Made by a program: the position numbers and the translations under genes
Part shown: one piece after another, positions 30,251 through 40,143 of the stretch
Layout of the letters: the number at the start of each line of letters is the position of its first letter
Position numbering within the stretch: the first letter of the stretch is position 1
NCBI GenBank assembly: GCA_013289685.1
Contig: JABCZL010000010.1
Location: 236,017 to 300,016, forward strand
Reading direction: 5' to 3'
Source of the DNA: Acidobacteriota bacterium
GTDB taxonomy: Bacteria; Acidobacteriota; Terriglobia; Terriglobales; Acidobacteriaceae
Length of the DNA: 64,000 nt
Notes under the pieces: generated by a model
What the model saw: the letters and a program-made list of their open reading frames with translations, nothing else
Database searches by the model: none
What the model was told of the DNA's origin: nothing

Positions 30251-31267
30251 ATGAATCCCGCAGCCCTCTTCCTCGCATCTGGCGACTCGCTTTACCCGGG
30301 GGCATTGCTGCTGGGGCTGGCTGTTATGACCGCGCGTCCTTCCGGATCCCGAAGACTGCAGAGCCTGCACAGTCTGGCGATATGGCTGGGCTTTTCGCTG
30401 ATTGTAATGGCCAGCCCGCCGGTTTCCGGGTGGATGGCAGTTGTGTTCTTGGCGGCCTTCTTTTTGTGGTTCGTCGCGAAGGGTCGGGTTCGGGGTGATC
30501 TGATCTGGACCCGGTTGCGTGTCACTGCGGCCGCGATTCTGCTGGTGTGGCTGCTCGCTGTCCCGAGCTCGGAACTCCTTCGACGCCGCATGCCGCGCAT
30601 TCACGTGGACGCTAGCTATCATCTCGTCGTGATTGGGGATTCTATCTCCTCCGGCATCGATGCCCATACGCCAGCCTGGCCAACTGTCCTCCAGCGGCAG
30701 ACGGGCGTTCCCGTACAGAATCTATCCCGCGCAGGCGCCGGCATTGTCGAAGCACGGGCGATGGCGTCCCGAGTTCAGTCTAAGGACACCCTCATTCTGA
30801 TCGAGATCGGCGGAAACGATCTGCTCTCCGGCATGTCGTCCGCGGAATTCGGTCAAGCCCTCGAGTCGCTGCTTTCCTCGCTGTCGATGCCGGGCCGCAC
30901 GCTCGTCATGTTCGAACTTCCGCTATTGCCCCACAAGATCGGCTTCGGGCAAATGCAGAGACGCTTATCGACGAAGTATGGCGTTTTTCTGGTCCCGAAG
31001 CATTTCTTTACGCGAGTGCTCGGCGGCACCGATGCTACATCCGACGGATTGCATCTATCCGAGTCCGGGGCGCGGCAAATGGCAACTCTCGTGGCACAAG
31101 TGCTCTGCCTACAACCCGCCAGACCTGCGACGCGGTCATCAAGTTCGGAATTCCGCCCCGGTATTTATCCGGCTCGCCGTTCCTCACGGTCGCCAGCAGC
31201 TACGGCTGTCACGCTGGGCTTCTTGATGGGCGCCTCCGCGGGTTCGGCGCCCATCACTTTGAAGTAG
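30251..31267 (+). CDS. membrane-anchored SGNH/GDSL hydrolase
   Basis: N-terminal hydrophobic segments, then VVIGDSISSGIDAHTPAWP (block I), ILIEIGGNDLLSGM (block III), TSDGLHLSESGARQMA (block V). Confidence 0.85.
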   Translation: MNPAALFLASGDSLYPGALLLGLAVMTARPSGSRRLQSLHSLAIWLGFSLIVMASPPVSGWMAVVFLAAFFLWFVAKGRVRGDLIWTRLRVTAAAILLVWLLAVPSSELLRRRMPRIHVDASYHLVVIGDSISSGIDAHTPAWPTVLQRQTGVPVQNLSRAGAGIVEARAMASRVQSKDTLILIEIGGNDLLSGMSSAEFGQALESLLSSLSMPGRTLVMFELPLLPHKIGFGQMQRRLSTKYGVFLVPKHFFTRVLGGTDATSDGLHLSESGARQMATLVAQVLCLQPARPATRSSSSEFRPGIYPARRSSRSPAATAVTLGFLMGASAGSAPITLK

Positions 31268-33672
31268 GCCTTTTCAATGCCTTCGGCGACCATCTGCCAC
31301 TGATATTGCTCTTTGATCCGTTTCCTTGCAGATCTTCCCGCGGCCTCCCGCACCGCCGGATTCGCAATCAAGAAACGGAGCCGGTCTGCCAGGTCTGCCG
31401 CGCTCCCGCGCTGGAACGTGAATCCAACTCCGTCGACCACTTCGCGGTTTTCCGGAACGTCGCTCGTCAGCACGCATAAGCCGGCTCCCATCGCATCGAG
31501 CAGTGCCAGCGACAGGCCTTCCAGATCCGAGGGCAGCACAAACACCATCGCATTGGTGAGCAATTCATCGAGCGTCTCGCCCGAAACCCAGTCGAGCACG
31601 CGGATGCGGTCACTGGCGTGCGTGCGCAACTCCCGGCTGTATTCGTCGCAGTAACTCGCTGCCCCGGCCAGAACCAGTTTCACATCCGCGTCGATCTGCT
31701 CAAACGCCTCGACCAGCAAATGGCAGCCTTTTTCCGGCGAAAATCTTCCTAGAAAGAGAACGTACTTCCCGGGATCGAGGCCCCACTCCAGAATTTTCCT
31801 GGGCTCACTCCTTTTCCGCAGGACTCCACCGTTGGGCACGTAGAACGCTTCCATCCCGTGAATTTCGCGATAGCGTTGTTGCAGAGCTCGCGACACTACC
31901 ATCGTTCCGTTGGGAAGCCGCACTGATGCTCTCTCCCCCAGCCGCAGGACGCCTGACGCGAGTCGCCCCCATTTCTTGCGCTGCCAGTCCAGTCCTTGCA
32001 CGGTTACCGCCGTCTTTTTTCCGAGCATGCGCGGAACAAAGGAAACCAGCGCCGGCCCCAGCGCGTGATAGTGGACCACGTCATACCGCTGCGTGAGCGC
32101 GTGCGCGGTGCTCAGCAGCGTGTGAAGCACTGTTTCCAGGTGCTTGGACCGGATCGTGGGGAGCCGCACCAGCCGCATGCCGTTGTGCTCCAGAATCGCT
32201 GGAGTGAAGTAACTGCGGCAATACACCGTGACTTCGTGCCCCATCGCAGCCAGCCGTTTCCCCACCTCTTCGTAATAGGTCTCAATCCCGCTGTATTTTG
32301 AGATCACTCCCCGCCCGCCGATAAACGCCACTCGCAGCCTGCGTGCCGCGTCCCCTGATATCGGACTCTCATTCTGCGCATTAGACGTTCGGGGCCACAT
32401 CCGCCTCGGTGCCTGATTCGTCACTGTGACCTCGAGGTTTCGCAGCGCCTTGCCCGCAGCCAGGCCTTTATACAAACTCAGTAGTTTCCGATAATGTCCC
32501 TCGGGCGTGTGGCGCTGGCGCACCGTCTCCCAACCCGCGCGTCCCATCTTGTCAGCCAACTCCGGGTTCGACCCCAGCGACCGAATCGCGCCGGCAAGTT
32601 CATTCACGTCTCCCGGACGATACAAAAGTCCCGTCTCCCCCTGGCGCACCAGTTCCCGCCTCGATCCCAGATCGGAGGCCACCACAGCGCGCCCCTCGGC
32701 ATAAGACTCAAGGATGGTCTTCCCCAGCGTCTCATAGGCGTGGGAAGGGAACACCGTGAACTGCGACTTGGCAATCAGTGAGTCCCGTTGCACGCGTCCC
32801 ACCTGCCCCACAAACTCCACGTTCGACAACTCCAGGAAGGTCGCCAATGCCTGCAATTCTCCTCGCTGCGGCCCATCGCCCGCGATGACCAAGCGCATCT
32901 GCGGAACTTGTTGCATCGAACGCAGCAGGTCATCGACGCCCTTCTCTGGAGATAGTCTTCCGAAGTACAGCAGCGGCCCATCGTTTTTGGGGTTCGGCTC
33001 CCGCAATTCGTGAGTCTTCTGAAAGTGCGGCAGCACTTCAAACTTACTGCGGTCCCACCCGTGTTCCACAAACTTGTCGCGTACAAACTGACTGGGGGCC
33101 AGGAACAGGTCCACGCACTCGCGGTACGTACCTAGCCACCGGTGTACGTAGGCCTCGCTGGTCAAAACCATCCGAGCGCCCAGTCCCGGATAGCACCTGC
33201 GCTGCAGAACATGCCAGAATTCTCCCCCCTTGCAGGCCTCGCAGGCCGCCCCATGCGACACCAGGTTGTAGTTCGGGCAAAGCACCTTAAAGTCATTCAC
33301 GTGATACAGGACTGGAACGTTCTGCGCTTTCAATTCCCACAGAATCGACGGTGACAAATGGTGATAGATACTGCGAACGTGCGCGACATCGGGCCGAAAC
33401 TCCTCGATCATGGCGCGGATCCGCCGCCGCGCGTCGGTTGAGTAAATCGCATGCCCCACCCGCCCGGCCTTCTGCCACCACCTCGCTTTCGCTTTGAAGT
33501 CGATGTTCGGCACAAAGTATCGATCGTACGGAGTCGGTTCCCCGCGCGGATCGGCCATCGAAAACAGCGCCACTTCATGGCCCTGGGCCCGCATCAGCTC
33601 CATCGCTTCGAACAGGTAAACCTCGGTCCCGCTGAAGGGATAGTTATATTTGTTGCAGTACAAAATTCTCAT
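31165..33672 (-). CDS. two-domain GT4 glycosyltransferase (two consecutive GT-B units in one ORF)
   Basis: First unit MRILYCNKYNYPFSGTEVYLFEAMELM...LLYFGRLSPEKGVDDLL...SYAEGRAVVASDLGSRREL; second unit RLRVAFIGGRGVISKYSGIETYYEEVGKRL...VLFLGRFSPEKGCHLLVEAF...LPSDLEGLSLALLDAMG. ATG at 33672 preferred to the ORF-track start 33885. Confidence 0.9.
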   Translation of the reverse strand: MRILYCNKYNYPFSGTEVYLFEAMELMRAQGHEVALFSMADPRGEPTPYDRYFVPNIDFKAKARWWQKAGRVGHAIYSTDARRRIRAMIEEFRPDVAHVRSIYHHLSPSILWELKAQNVPVLYHVNDFKVLCPNYNLVSHGAACEACKGGEFWHVLQRRCYPGLGARMVLTSEAYVHRWLGTYRECVDLFLAPSQFVRDKFVEHGWDRSKFEVLPHFQKTHELREPNPKNDGPLLYFGRLSPEKGVDDLLRSMQQVPQMRLVIAGDGPQRGELQALATFLELSNVEFVGQVGRVQRDSLIAKSQFTVFPSHAYETLGKTILESYAEGRAVVASDLGSRRELVRQGETGLLYRPGDVNELAGAIRSLGSNPELADKMGRAGWETVRQRHTPEGHYRKLLSLYKGLAAGKALRNLEVTVTNQAPRRMWPRTSNAQNESPISGDAARRLRVAFIGGRGVISKYSGIETYYEEVGKRLAAMGHEVTVYCRSYFTPAILEHNGMRLVRLPTIRSKHLETVLHTLLSTAHALTQRYDVVHYHALGPALVSFVPRMLGKKTAVTVQGLDWQRKKWGRLASGVLRLGERASVRLPNGTMVVSRALQQRYREIHGMEAFYVPNGGVLRKRSEPRKILEWGLDPGKYVLFLGRFSPEKGCHLLVEAFEQIDADVKLVLAGAASYCDEYSRELRTHASDRIRVLDWVSGETLDELLTNAMVFVLPSDLEGLSLALLDAMGAGLCVLTSDVPENREVVDGVGFTFQRGSAADLADRLRFLIANPAVREAAGRSARKRIKEQYQWQMVAEGIEKAYFKVMGAEPAEAPIKKPSVTAVAAGDREERRAG

Positions 33673-34945
33673 GAGGAATGCTCTCTGTCGGCCTGGCGAT
33701 CCTCTGGAGAAATAAGTCGCCAAAGGATTCCAGGTTCTTGCTGCGGTTGAAATTCTGGCGAACCTGCACCCGGGCCGCACGCCGTACCCAGTGCAGTTGC
33801 CGGGCCGCCGAATGGATGCCGGGACCAAGCTCGGGATGATCGGGCGCCTGCACCATGGATCGAATGAAGAGCAGCCGATCCACAAACTCGTCCAGTGATC
33901 CTGGTTCGTACAGGAACCCGGTCTTACCCGCTATCACGAGCTCAGGAATTCCGGTGATCACCGGTGCCAGCACGATCTTTCCGCGCGCCATGGCCTCCAT
34001 TAGCACCAGCGGAATCCCCTCGCTCCGGCTCGTCAGCACCACCACGTCAGCCCGGTCATACAGCGAATTCATCTGCGCGCGCGCTACGTGACCCAGCAAG
34101 GCGACTCGTCTCTCTAGACCATGCTGTCGAATCAGCGATTCCAGGTTGCGCCGCTCTGGTCCCGCTCCCGCGATTGCGCACTCGAAATTCACTTCGCGGC
34201 CGTGAAGGTCCGCGCAAGCGCGAACCAAAAACGCGTGATCCTTTACCGCATGCAGCCGTCCCACGGCCAGGAGCGTAAACGGACCTCTCCTCGTATTCAC
34301 TCTCGAGACCGGAAGCGCCGCGGAGTCGGATACTTCCACGCCCAATCGAGCTACTACCACTTTCTCCCCATCCACCTTGGGATAATGTTCGAGAATGTAG
34401 CGCCGGTTGTACTCCGACACGGTGAGGCAGAACCCGCAGTTCACAAGCTTGGTATCGAGATATGTCGCATGCAGCAGCAGGTCTGAACCGTGCAACGTCA
34501 TACTGAATTCCACGCCCAGCAGCCGTGCCGCTACCATGGCGATCCACGATCCCAAATATCCATGGTGAACGTGGATGTGCTCGATCCCGCTTCCTTCCAA
34601 CCGCACCGCGTAGCAAGCCCCCAGCCAGGTGTGTGCCAATGCCTTTATCCGCCTGATCGGTCCCTCCCTGCCGTGGAACACCACACGGAAAATCAGCGGC
34701 CTGATCAGTTTCATGCGCCGGAGGCAGAGCCACATGGCGTGCAGAAGAATGGTTCCGTGCGGCGGGCGCAATACGATTTGCGGCTCACATTTGGCCCCCC
34801 AGTCTTCACCCGGAGCAGTCTTACGCACGCTGCCCGCAATCACGCGCACTCCCAGCCTGCGCAGCTCCTCGATCTCTTCGACCACATAAGGCTCGACGGC
34901 AGAGGGAAACTGATTGGCGAGATAGGCGACGGTTAGCGTGGCAAT
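33644..34945 (-). CDS. GT4 glycosyltransferase (start codon uncertain)
   Basis: LTVAYLANQFPSAVEPYVVEEIEELRRLGVRVIAGS, LLAVGRLHAVKDHAFLVRACADL, VVVLTSRSEGIPLVLMEAMARGKIVLAPVITGIPELV. Upstream part of the 505-aa ORF overlaps the ligase gene and looks non-coding. Confidence 0.85.
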   Translation of the reverse strand: MATLTVAYLANQFPSAVEPYVVEEIEELRRLGVRVIAGSVRKTAPGEDWGAKCEPQIVLRPPHGTILLHAMWLCLRRMKLIRPLIFRVVFHGREGPIRRIKALAHTWLGACYAVRLEGSGIEHIHVHHGYLGSWIAMVAARLLGVEFSMTLHGSDLLLHATYLDTKLVNCGFCLTVSEYNRRYILEHYPKVDGEKVVVARLGVEVSDSAALPVSRVNTRRGPFTLLAVGRLHAVKDHAFLVRACADLHGREVNFECAIAGAGPERRNLESLIRQHGLERRVALLGHVARAQMNSLYDRADVVVLTSRSEGIPLVLMEAMARGKIVLAPVITGIPELVIAGKTGFLYEPGSLDEFVDRLLFIRSMVQAPDHPELGPGIHSAARQLHWVRRAARVQVRQNFNRSKNLESFGDLFLQRIARPTESIPHENFVLQQI

Positions 34946-36249
34946 GCCTCCGCTCGGCGGCGCTGCGCCGCCAGCATGCCGGCCATCGTGAAGAGCAAAG
35001 CGTTCACGAATTGGTAGCTCATGACCACCAGGGCCGCATTCACCCAATACACGGCCAGCAGAACCGGCCAAATTCGGTGAAACTGCGAATCGAGGAACCC
35101 ATCTTTTTCGCCGGCCGGAATCGCACCTCGTCCCAGTCGCCACATTTCCCACATCAGCCACAGATACAGCGCCAGCCCCGCCATTCCCTCCTCCACCAGC
35201 AATTCCAGATACGTGTTGTGCGGATACAAAACCTTGTCTTTGTACTCACTGACATACCGGGGTAACTCGGCCGGCATCTGGTGAAAGCCCCATCCCATCA
35301 GCGGCCGGTCCAGAAACATTTGCCAACTGCCCGCATAAACCGCGACGCGAAATTCCACAGGTTGGCGTTCTTCCAGCCGGTCACCCAACGCCCCGCCCAA
35401 CTCGTGCGAGCTCAGAACCACCGCCAGCGCTAAGCCCGCCATTAACGCCAGCCCCAGACCCGCGCGACGCAACGTGCGGTTCTTCGAAAGAAAGATCAGC
35501 GCTATGACAGATCCGGCAAACGACAACCAGACCGCCCGCGTCATGGTGGCCAGGATCGCGACGGGCACGGAGGCCAACAAAACCGCTATCTTTCGTCCTC
35601 GAACACTTCCTCGCTGATACGCATGCAGAGCGACCAATCCAAGGATGTTTAGCGAGACGCCATTCGCTACCGCTTGCAGGAACGGCCCCCGCGCCCGGTC
35701 CGCATGAAACCCGAGGCTTTCATCCAGAATGAAACGGGGGAAAATCAGGGCGTGCGCGTCCGACAGGAAGGCGATTGCGGTAAAGCTCAGATACGCCAGC
35801 ACCAGCAAGGCATACACCTCAAACTGGCGGAATTTCCTTTCCTCCGTGAACACCAGCCCAGCCGCGTAAAAAAGCGCGAACGGAACAATGAACTTCGATG
35901 CCAGCAGGCTCCAGGTCTCGCTATCGAATGGTTGTCGAATCACGGTTGCCAGCGCCAGCACGGTCAGTCCAAGCATCGGCCAGTGGATTCGTTCCACCAC
36001 GAAAAGCCGTTGCCGCTGCACCATCGCCCGTCCCACCACTCCCAGCACGAGAAGCCCGAAGGCCACGCGGTCAATCTCGAAGAACGGTACATTCTCGTGC
36101 CGCAGCAACATTGCCGTCAGCATCGCCAAAAAAAGCAGCGAAGGCGCGACCATGAGCGCCTGCAAGGGACGCAGAGAAATCCCAACCGCCCAGACCGACA
36201 CACCGACGCCGATTCCCGACCGTGCTGGTCTTAGGGAGAGCGACTGCAT
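34933..36249 (-). CDS. O-antigen ligase / Wzy-like polymerase
   Basis: About 10 TM segments; Wzy_C-like GWGFHQMPAELPRYVSEYKDKVLYPHNTYLELLVEEGMAGLALYLWLMWEMW. ATG at 36249 overlaps the upstream stop (ATGA). Confidence 0.88.
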   Translation of the reverse strand: MQSLSLRPARSGIGVGVSVWAVGISLRPLQALMVAPSLLFLAMLTAMLLRHENVPFFEIDRVAFGLLVLGVVGRAMVQRQRLFVVERIHWPMLGLTVLALATVIRQPFDSETWSLLASKFIVPFALFYAAGLVFTEERKFRQFEVYALLVLAYLSFTAIAFLSDAHALIFPRFILDESLGFHADRARGPFLQAVANGVSLNILGLVALHAYQRGSVRGRKIAVLLASVPVAILATMTRAVWLSFAGSVIALIFLSKNRTLRRAGLGLALMAGLALAVVLSSHELGGALGDRLEERQPVEFRVAVYAGSWQMFLDRPLMGWGFHQMPAELPRYVSEYKDKVLYPHNTYLELLVEEGMAGLALYLWLMWEMWRLGRGAIPAGEKDGFLDSQFHRIWPVLLAVYWVNAALVVMSYQFVNALLFTMAGMLAAQRRRAEALPR

Positions 36250-37862
36250 CAGTCCCCGCTCCCCTTCACCACGGCCAGAACGGTTCTCAACAGAATTCGC
36301 ATGTCTGACCTCAGACTCCACGTCCGGATGTATTCGCGATCCAGTTCCATGCCTCGCTGAAACGAAGGATCGCGACGAGCCGTTACCTGCCACAGCCCGG
36401 TGATACCTGGCGTCACGTCTAACCTTGCCAAGTGCTCGATCTCATAAGCCGCTACGTCATCCAGCGGATGTGGCCGGGGCCCCACTAAACTCATCTCCCC
36501 TTTCACGACGTTCCAGAGTTGAGGCAGTTCGTCCATGCTGTACCGTCGCAAAAGATGCCCCAGCCGGGTGATCCGTGGATCATTCGCGATCTTGAAAAAC
36601 GGTCCTGACCGCTGGTTACCCACTCGCAGACGATCTTTCAACGCATCGGCATCGCTCACCATGGTGCGGAACTTGTGGCACTGAAACAGCCTTCCCTTGC
36701 GTCCAGCCCGTTGCGCGCAATAGAGAACAGGCCCCCGCGAATCGAGCGTGATCAACACTGCGATCGCTGCCAACAAAGGCGACAGGACCGTCAACGCCAA
36801 GCCCGCTCCCATGACATCCACCACCCGTTTCAGCGCCAACTCCGCCGACGGCAATCGTTCCGCGTGCAGGCAAATCACGGGCATGTCCCCGATTCGCTCG
36901 AAGTCCGTCCCTGTGGGTTTACATCCGAACAATTCCGGAACGATTGCCACATCCAGCCGCAAACGCCGGGCCTCGCGCAGCACCTGCAAGGTCACAGTCC
37001 GGTCGTGCGGCGGCGCCAGAATTACCTCGTCTACAAATCCCATGCGCGCGAGCCGGGCGAGATCGCTCACCCGCCCGATCACGCCGTTGGCCAACGGCCT
37101 CTCGTTGTCCAGAAGTCCAGACACGGTGCGCCCGGCTTCGGGATGCAACCCCACATAGGCCGCCACGCGCCGTCCCGCGCCTCCGGCTCCCACAATTAGC
37201 ACGCGGCGCCCATCCGCGCCCGGCCGCTCGCGACTCTCCTGCCCCGCGCTTTGCCAGCGCCACGTCCACAGAGCGCCAAAGTGCAGCAAGCCCGCCGCGC
37301 AAAACAATCCAGTCATCGTCCATGGAGCCCCCTGCAAGCCATAGGCGAAGCACAGCACAGTCGTCGCCCCCAGGACGGACTTGCCGAGAATGCGCGCCTG
37401 CCGCCGCAGATCTTTGCCTACAGCGTGAAGCCCCTGGGTGTACCCCATCAACGTGATCAAAACCGCGTGCAGCAACGCGATGCCCAATAGAAAGACCGGC
37501 GCTCCAGCCGCATACCTGAACAGGCGCACATGGGGAAACACCGCTCGAAGCGGGACCATCAGCGCACCAATCGACAGCCAATTCAGAGCCACCAGCGCGA
37601 AGTCGGCCGCCGTGGAGCGCGCCCATTTCAAGGCCATCCGGCTCTGCAGCGGACCCGGCAGGAATAGCGCTAGTGCGTTCTCAGGCGCCCTCTCCACGCC
37701 CTCTGTCGCGATCGGCGACACCTTTTCTAACGTGGCGAGCCTAACCGATCCAGCGGGCTTCTTTCCCCCACCAATAAACGCTGGAGTTTCTCCGGGAATC
37801 AACCGCGCCCAGTCGACCACCTGCGGTCTCTGTCGCTCCGGATTAAGAAAAGGAGAAGACAT
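36249..37862 (-). CDS. polyprenyl glycosylphosphotransferase (WbaP/WcaJ type)
   Basis: N-terminal TMs and Rossmann-like RRVLIVGAGGAGRRVAAYV; C-terminal KRVVDVMGAGLALTVLSPLLAAIAVLITLDSRGPVLYCAQRAGRKGRLFQCHKFRTMVSDAD, YSMDELPQLWNVVKGEMSLVGPRPHP, PGITGLWQV. Confidence 0.96.
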   Translation of the reverse strand: MSSPFLNPERQRPQVVDWARLIPGETPAFIGGGKKPAGSVRLATLEKVSPIATEGVERAPENALALFLPGPLQSRMALKWARSTAADFALVALNWLSIGALMVPLRAVFPHVRLFRYAAGAPVFLLGIALLHAVLITLMGYTQGLHAVGKDLRRQARILGKSVLGATTVLCFAYGLQGAPWTMTGLFCAAGLLHFGALWTWRWQSAGQESRERPGADGRRVLIVGAGGAGRRVAAYVGLHPEAGRTVSGLLDNERPLANGVIGRVSDLARLARMGFVDEVILAPPHDRTVTLQVLREARRLRLDVAIVPELFGCKPTGTDFERIGDMPVICLHAERLPSAELALKRVVDVMGAGLALTVLSPLLAAIAVLITLDSRGPVLYCAQRAGRKGRLFQCHKFRTMVSDADALKDRLRVGNQRSGPFFKIANDPRITRLGHLLRRYSMDELPQLWNVVKGEMSLVGPRPHPLDDVAAYEIEHLARLDVTPGITGLWQVTARRDPSFQRGMELDREYIRTWSLRSDMRILLRTVLAVVKGSGD

Positions 37863-37904
37863 TTCAGCTCATTTCCACTTCATCGCCTTCAATCTCGGCC
37901 GCCG

Positions 37905-38624
37905 CTACAACCGCCGGTAAATCCCATCCGGAATGGGAAAGACCCTGTCGCTCAAGACGGTGCCGAGGATGCGCACCTGCGCCGCTTCGAGCATTCCTTT
38001 GATCTTGCGCGCCATGATCCGCCGCGTACGTTGGGCCGACAACACCAGGATGATTCCATCCGCGAACTGCGCCATGGCCGTCGCCAGGTTCGATTCTCCG
38101 GCAGGCGGCGCCTCCACAATCGAGTACCCAAACTGCATGCGCACGTCCGCCAGATACGAATGCAATGCGGCGGTGGCAACCCAATCCACATTCTTCCCCA
38201 CAGCCGGCGCCAGCCACAGATTGGCGCCCACCCGGGTCGCGGTATGGCGCAGCGGCGTGCCGGCATTCTGTGCCTGGCGCTCCGTCACCTTCACTGGATA
38301 CGTTTCCTCATCCGACACAAGCCGCGGATACTCTCCCACGACGGCAATAGTTCCCTCCGTCTCCAGCGCCAGGGCCTCGCCGACTTGCCTGCAAATCGTT
38401 CGCACATCCGTCTCGGGCTCGAGCGCGCTGAATACGACTTGCCGCACTGGGCGTCCGACATTCGAAAAAAAGACCTGGCGGACCAGTCCCCGAATCTGCT
38501 CTCGGGCGAAGTCTTCGGGATTCCATCCTCCCTCGTGCGCTACACTTCCTTCTCTCGAGCGAACATGCTCCCGCCCGTTCGTTTCGGCAAACAACACTTC
38601 CGCGCCCATAATCCCTTCTCTCAT
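37905..38624 (-). CDS. BY-kinase-like (CpsD/CapB fold) exopolysaccharide protein without a recognisable Walker A motif
   Basis: Position downstream of the Wzc/GumC-like gene (ATGA overlap); RQVVFSALEPETDVRTICRQVGEALALETEGTIAVVGEYP where GEGKT[ST] is expected; FGYSIVEAPPAGESNLATAMAQFADGIILVLSAQRTRR resembles the Walker A'/B region. Confidence 0.7.
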   Translation of the reverse strand: MREGIMGAEVLFAETNGREHVRSREGSVAHEGGWNPEDFAREQIRGLVRQVFFSNVGRPVRQVVFSALEPETDVRTICRQVGEALALETEGTIAVVGEYPRLVSDEETYPVKVTERQAQNAGTPLRHTATRVGANLWLAPAVGKNVDWVATAALHSYLADVRMQFGYSIVEAPPAGESNLATAMAQFADGIILVLSAQRTRRIMARKIKGMLEAAQVRILGTVLSDRVFPIPDGIYRRL

Positions 38625-40123
38625 GCGGAAAGACTTCCTCGCGGCCTTCGCGGCAGCGACGCCAGAACCGGAGAATCCAAGTACGCCAACACGTCATCCG
38701 GAGTGCGGAATGCGGGATCTACATAGTCGGCCGCGAACGCCGCGCCCGTGCCCGCCGCCCCGGCTGCGGCCAATCCAACCACCAGCACCGACCACGCGGA
38801 CCAGACTGGCAGTGCAGGGGCGATGGGATGCTCCGCGATCGCCACGTTGACGATGCCCCGCTCATCCAGCGCGTCGTCCATCCGTGCTTCTTCCTGTTTC
38901 TTCACATACAGAAGATAGTTTTCCTGCGCGGCTTTCTCTGTGCTGAGCAAGTCATCCTGGGTGATCGCGTCCTCGCCCAGTTCTTGCGCCACTGTGCGGT
39001 AGCCGGTTTCCTGTGCAGCCGTCGCCGCTTCCCGCGCCTGGAGGCCCCGCAATTGCACTTGCATGCGCTGCAGTTCCGACTTTGCCCATTCGTAATGCGC
39101 GTTCTTGTCGGTAGTTTCATCGCGCAGCGGCAATACGTTCTCCGCAGCGATCGTCGCCTCGGCCTGCGCAATCTGCTGGTCGACTTCCTGCACCAGGCGG
39201 TGGCCGGGCTCGAACTTTGTCAGCAACTGGGTCCGTTTCAACTGCAGATCCAGCAAACTCGCCTTCAGCGACTTCAGCAATTCCGGATTGTCGGCCATGC
39301 GAACCTGCGTGGTGGTCCGCTCCGGCATTTTCGTCAACAGATCCGCAAGTTCCCACACTCTCTGTTGTGTCTCGGCGAGATCGATCCTCGTCTGCCGGTA
39401 GTTGGCGTCGACGTCGCTCAACTTCTGTAGGGCCAGGTCGCGCTGCTGTGCTGCCGCCACTACTCCATGTCCCGCGCTGAAAGACAGCAGTTGCCGTTGC
39501 GACTCTTCCAGTTGCCGCCGCGATTCGCCAGTCTGCTGCTGAAAGAAGCCCAACTCGCCGGTGGGACGATGCACCTCCATATGCTTCTCCAAGTACACCT
39601 TGGCCACCGACTGCAACACCTTCGCGGCCACACGCGGATCGTCGGCTGCGTAACTGATCGCGATCAGGTTCGTTTTCTTGACCGGCTCCACTTGCAGCTT
39701 CCTGGCCAGCCTTCGCGCCGCCCGTTCGACTCGCTCCGCATTGCCCTCGCCGAGCCGCAGAAAATGAAACCAGTCGCGCCCGCCCACCCCGGTTTCTTCC
39801 ACCACCCGCCGCAGGACCTCATCGTCCCGCAGCAACTCCACCTCGGAATTCAATTCCTCCTCGGTGATCGCCATGCGCGTCAAGTCGAGCGGAGCGTTTT
39901 CCGCCGCGCTCACCGGAGCGTCCGCGCGCCCCCGCCGCACCAGCACTTTCATGTTGGCCTGATATTTCGTTCCCACCACCGCATACAGGACGGCAGCCGC
40001 CAACACCAGTCCCGACGCGCAGACGAAGACCCTTCGTTGGCGGAACAACACCGTGGCCAGTTCCCGCATAGTTGGCGCCGGTGTCTGGTCTCGCTCTCGA
40101 ATTGGGTCTTCGTCTGCTGACAT
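38621..40123 (-). CDS. polysaccharide co-polymerase / chain-length determinant (Wzz/GumC-like)
   Basis: TMRELATVLFRQRRVFVCASGLVLAAAVLYAVVGTKYQANMKVLVRRGRAD; long coiled-coil middle; C-terminal TM VWSAWSVLVVGLAAAGAAGTGAAFAADYVDPAFRTPDDVLAYLDSPVLASLPR. Confidence 0.92.
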   Translation of the reverse strand: MSADEDPIRERDQTPAPTMRELATVLFRQRRVFVCASGLVLAAAVLYAVVGTKYQANMKVLVRRGRADAPVSAAENAPLDLTRMAITEEELNSEVELLRDDEVLRRVVEETGVGGRDWFHFLRLGEGNAERVERAARRLARKLQVEPVKKTNLIAISYAADDPRVAAKVLQSVAKVYLEKHMEVHRPTGELGFFQQQTGESRRQLEESQRQLLSFSAGHGVVAAAQQRDLALQKLSDVDANYRQTRIDLAETQQRVWELADLLTKMPERTTTQVRMADNPELLKSLKASLLDLQLKRTQLLTKFEPGHRLVQEVDQQIAQAEATIAAENVLPLRDETTDKNAHYEWAKSELQRMQVQLRGLQAREAATAAQETGYRTVAQELGEDAITQDDLLSTEKAAQENYLLYVKKQEEARMDDALDERGIVNVAIAEHPIAPALPVWSAWSVLVVGLAAAGAAGTGAAFAADYVDPAFRTPDDVLAYLDSPVLASLPRRPRGSLSA

Positions 40124-40143
40124 GCGAGTGGGGGAATCTTTTT

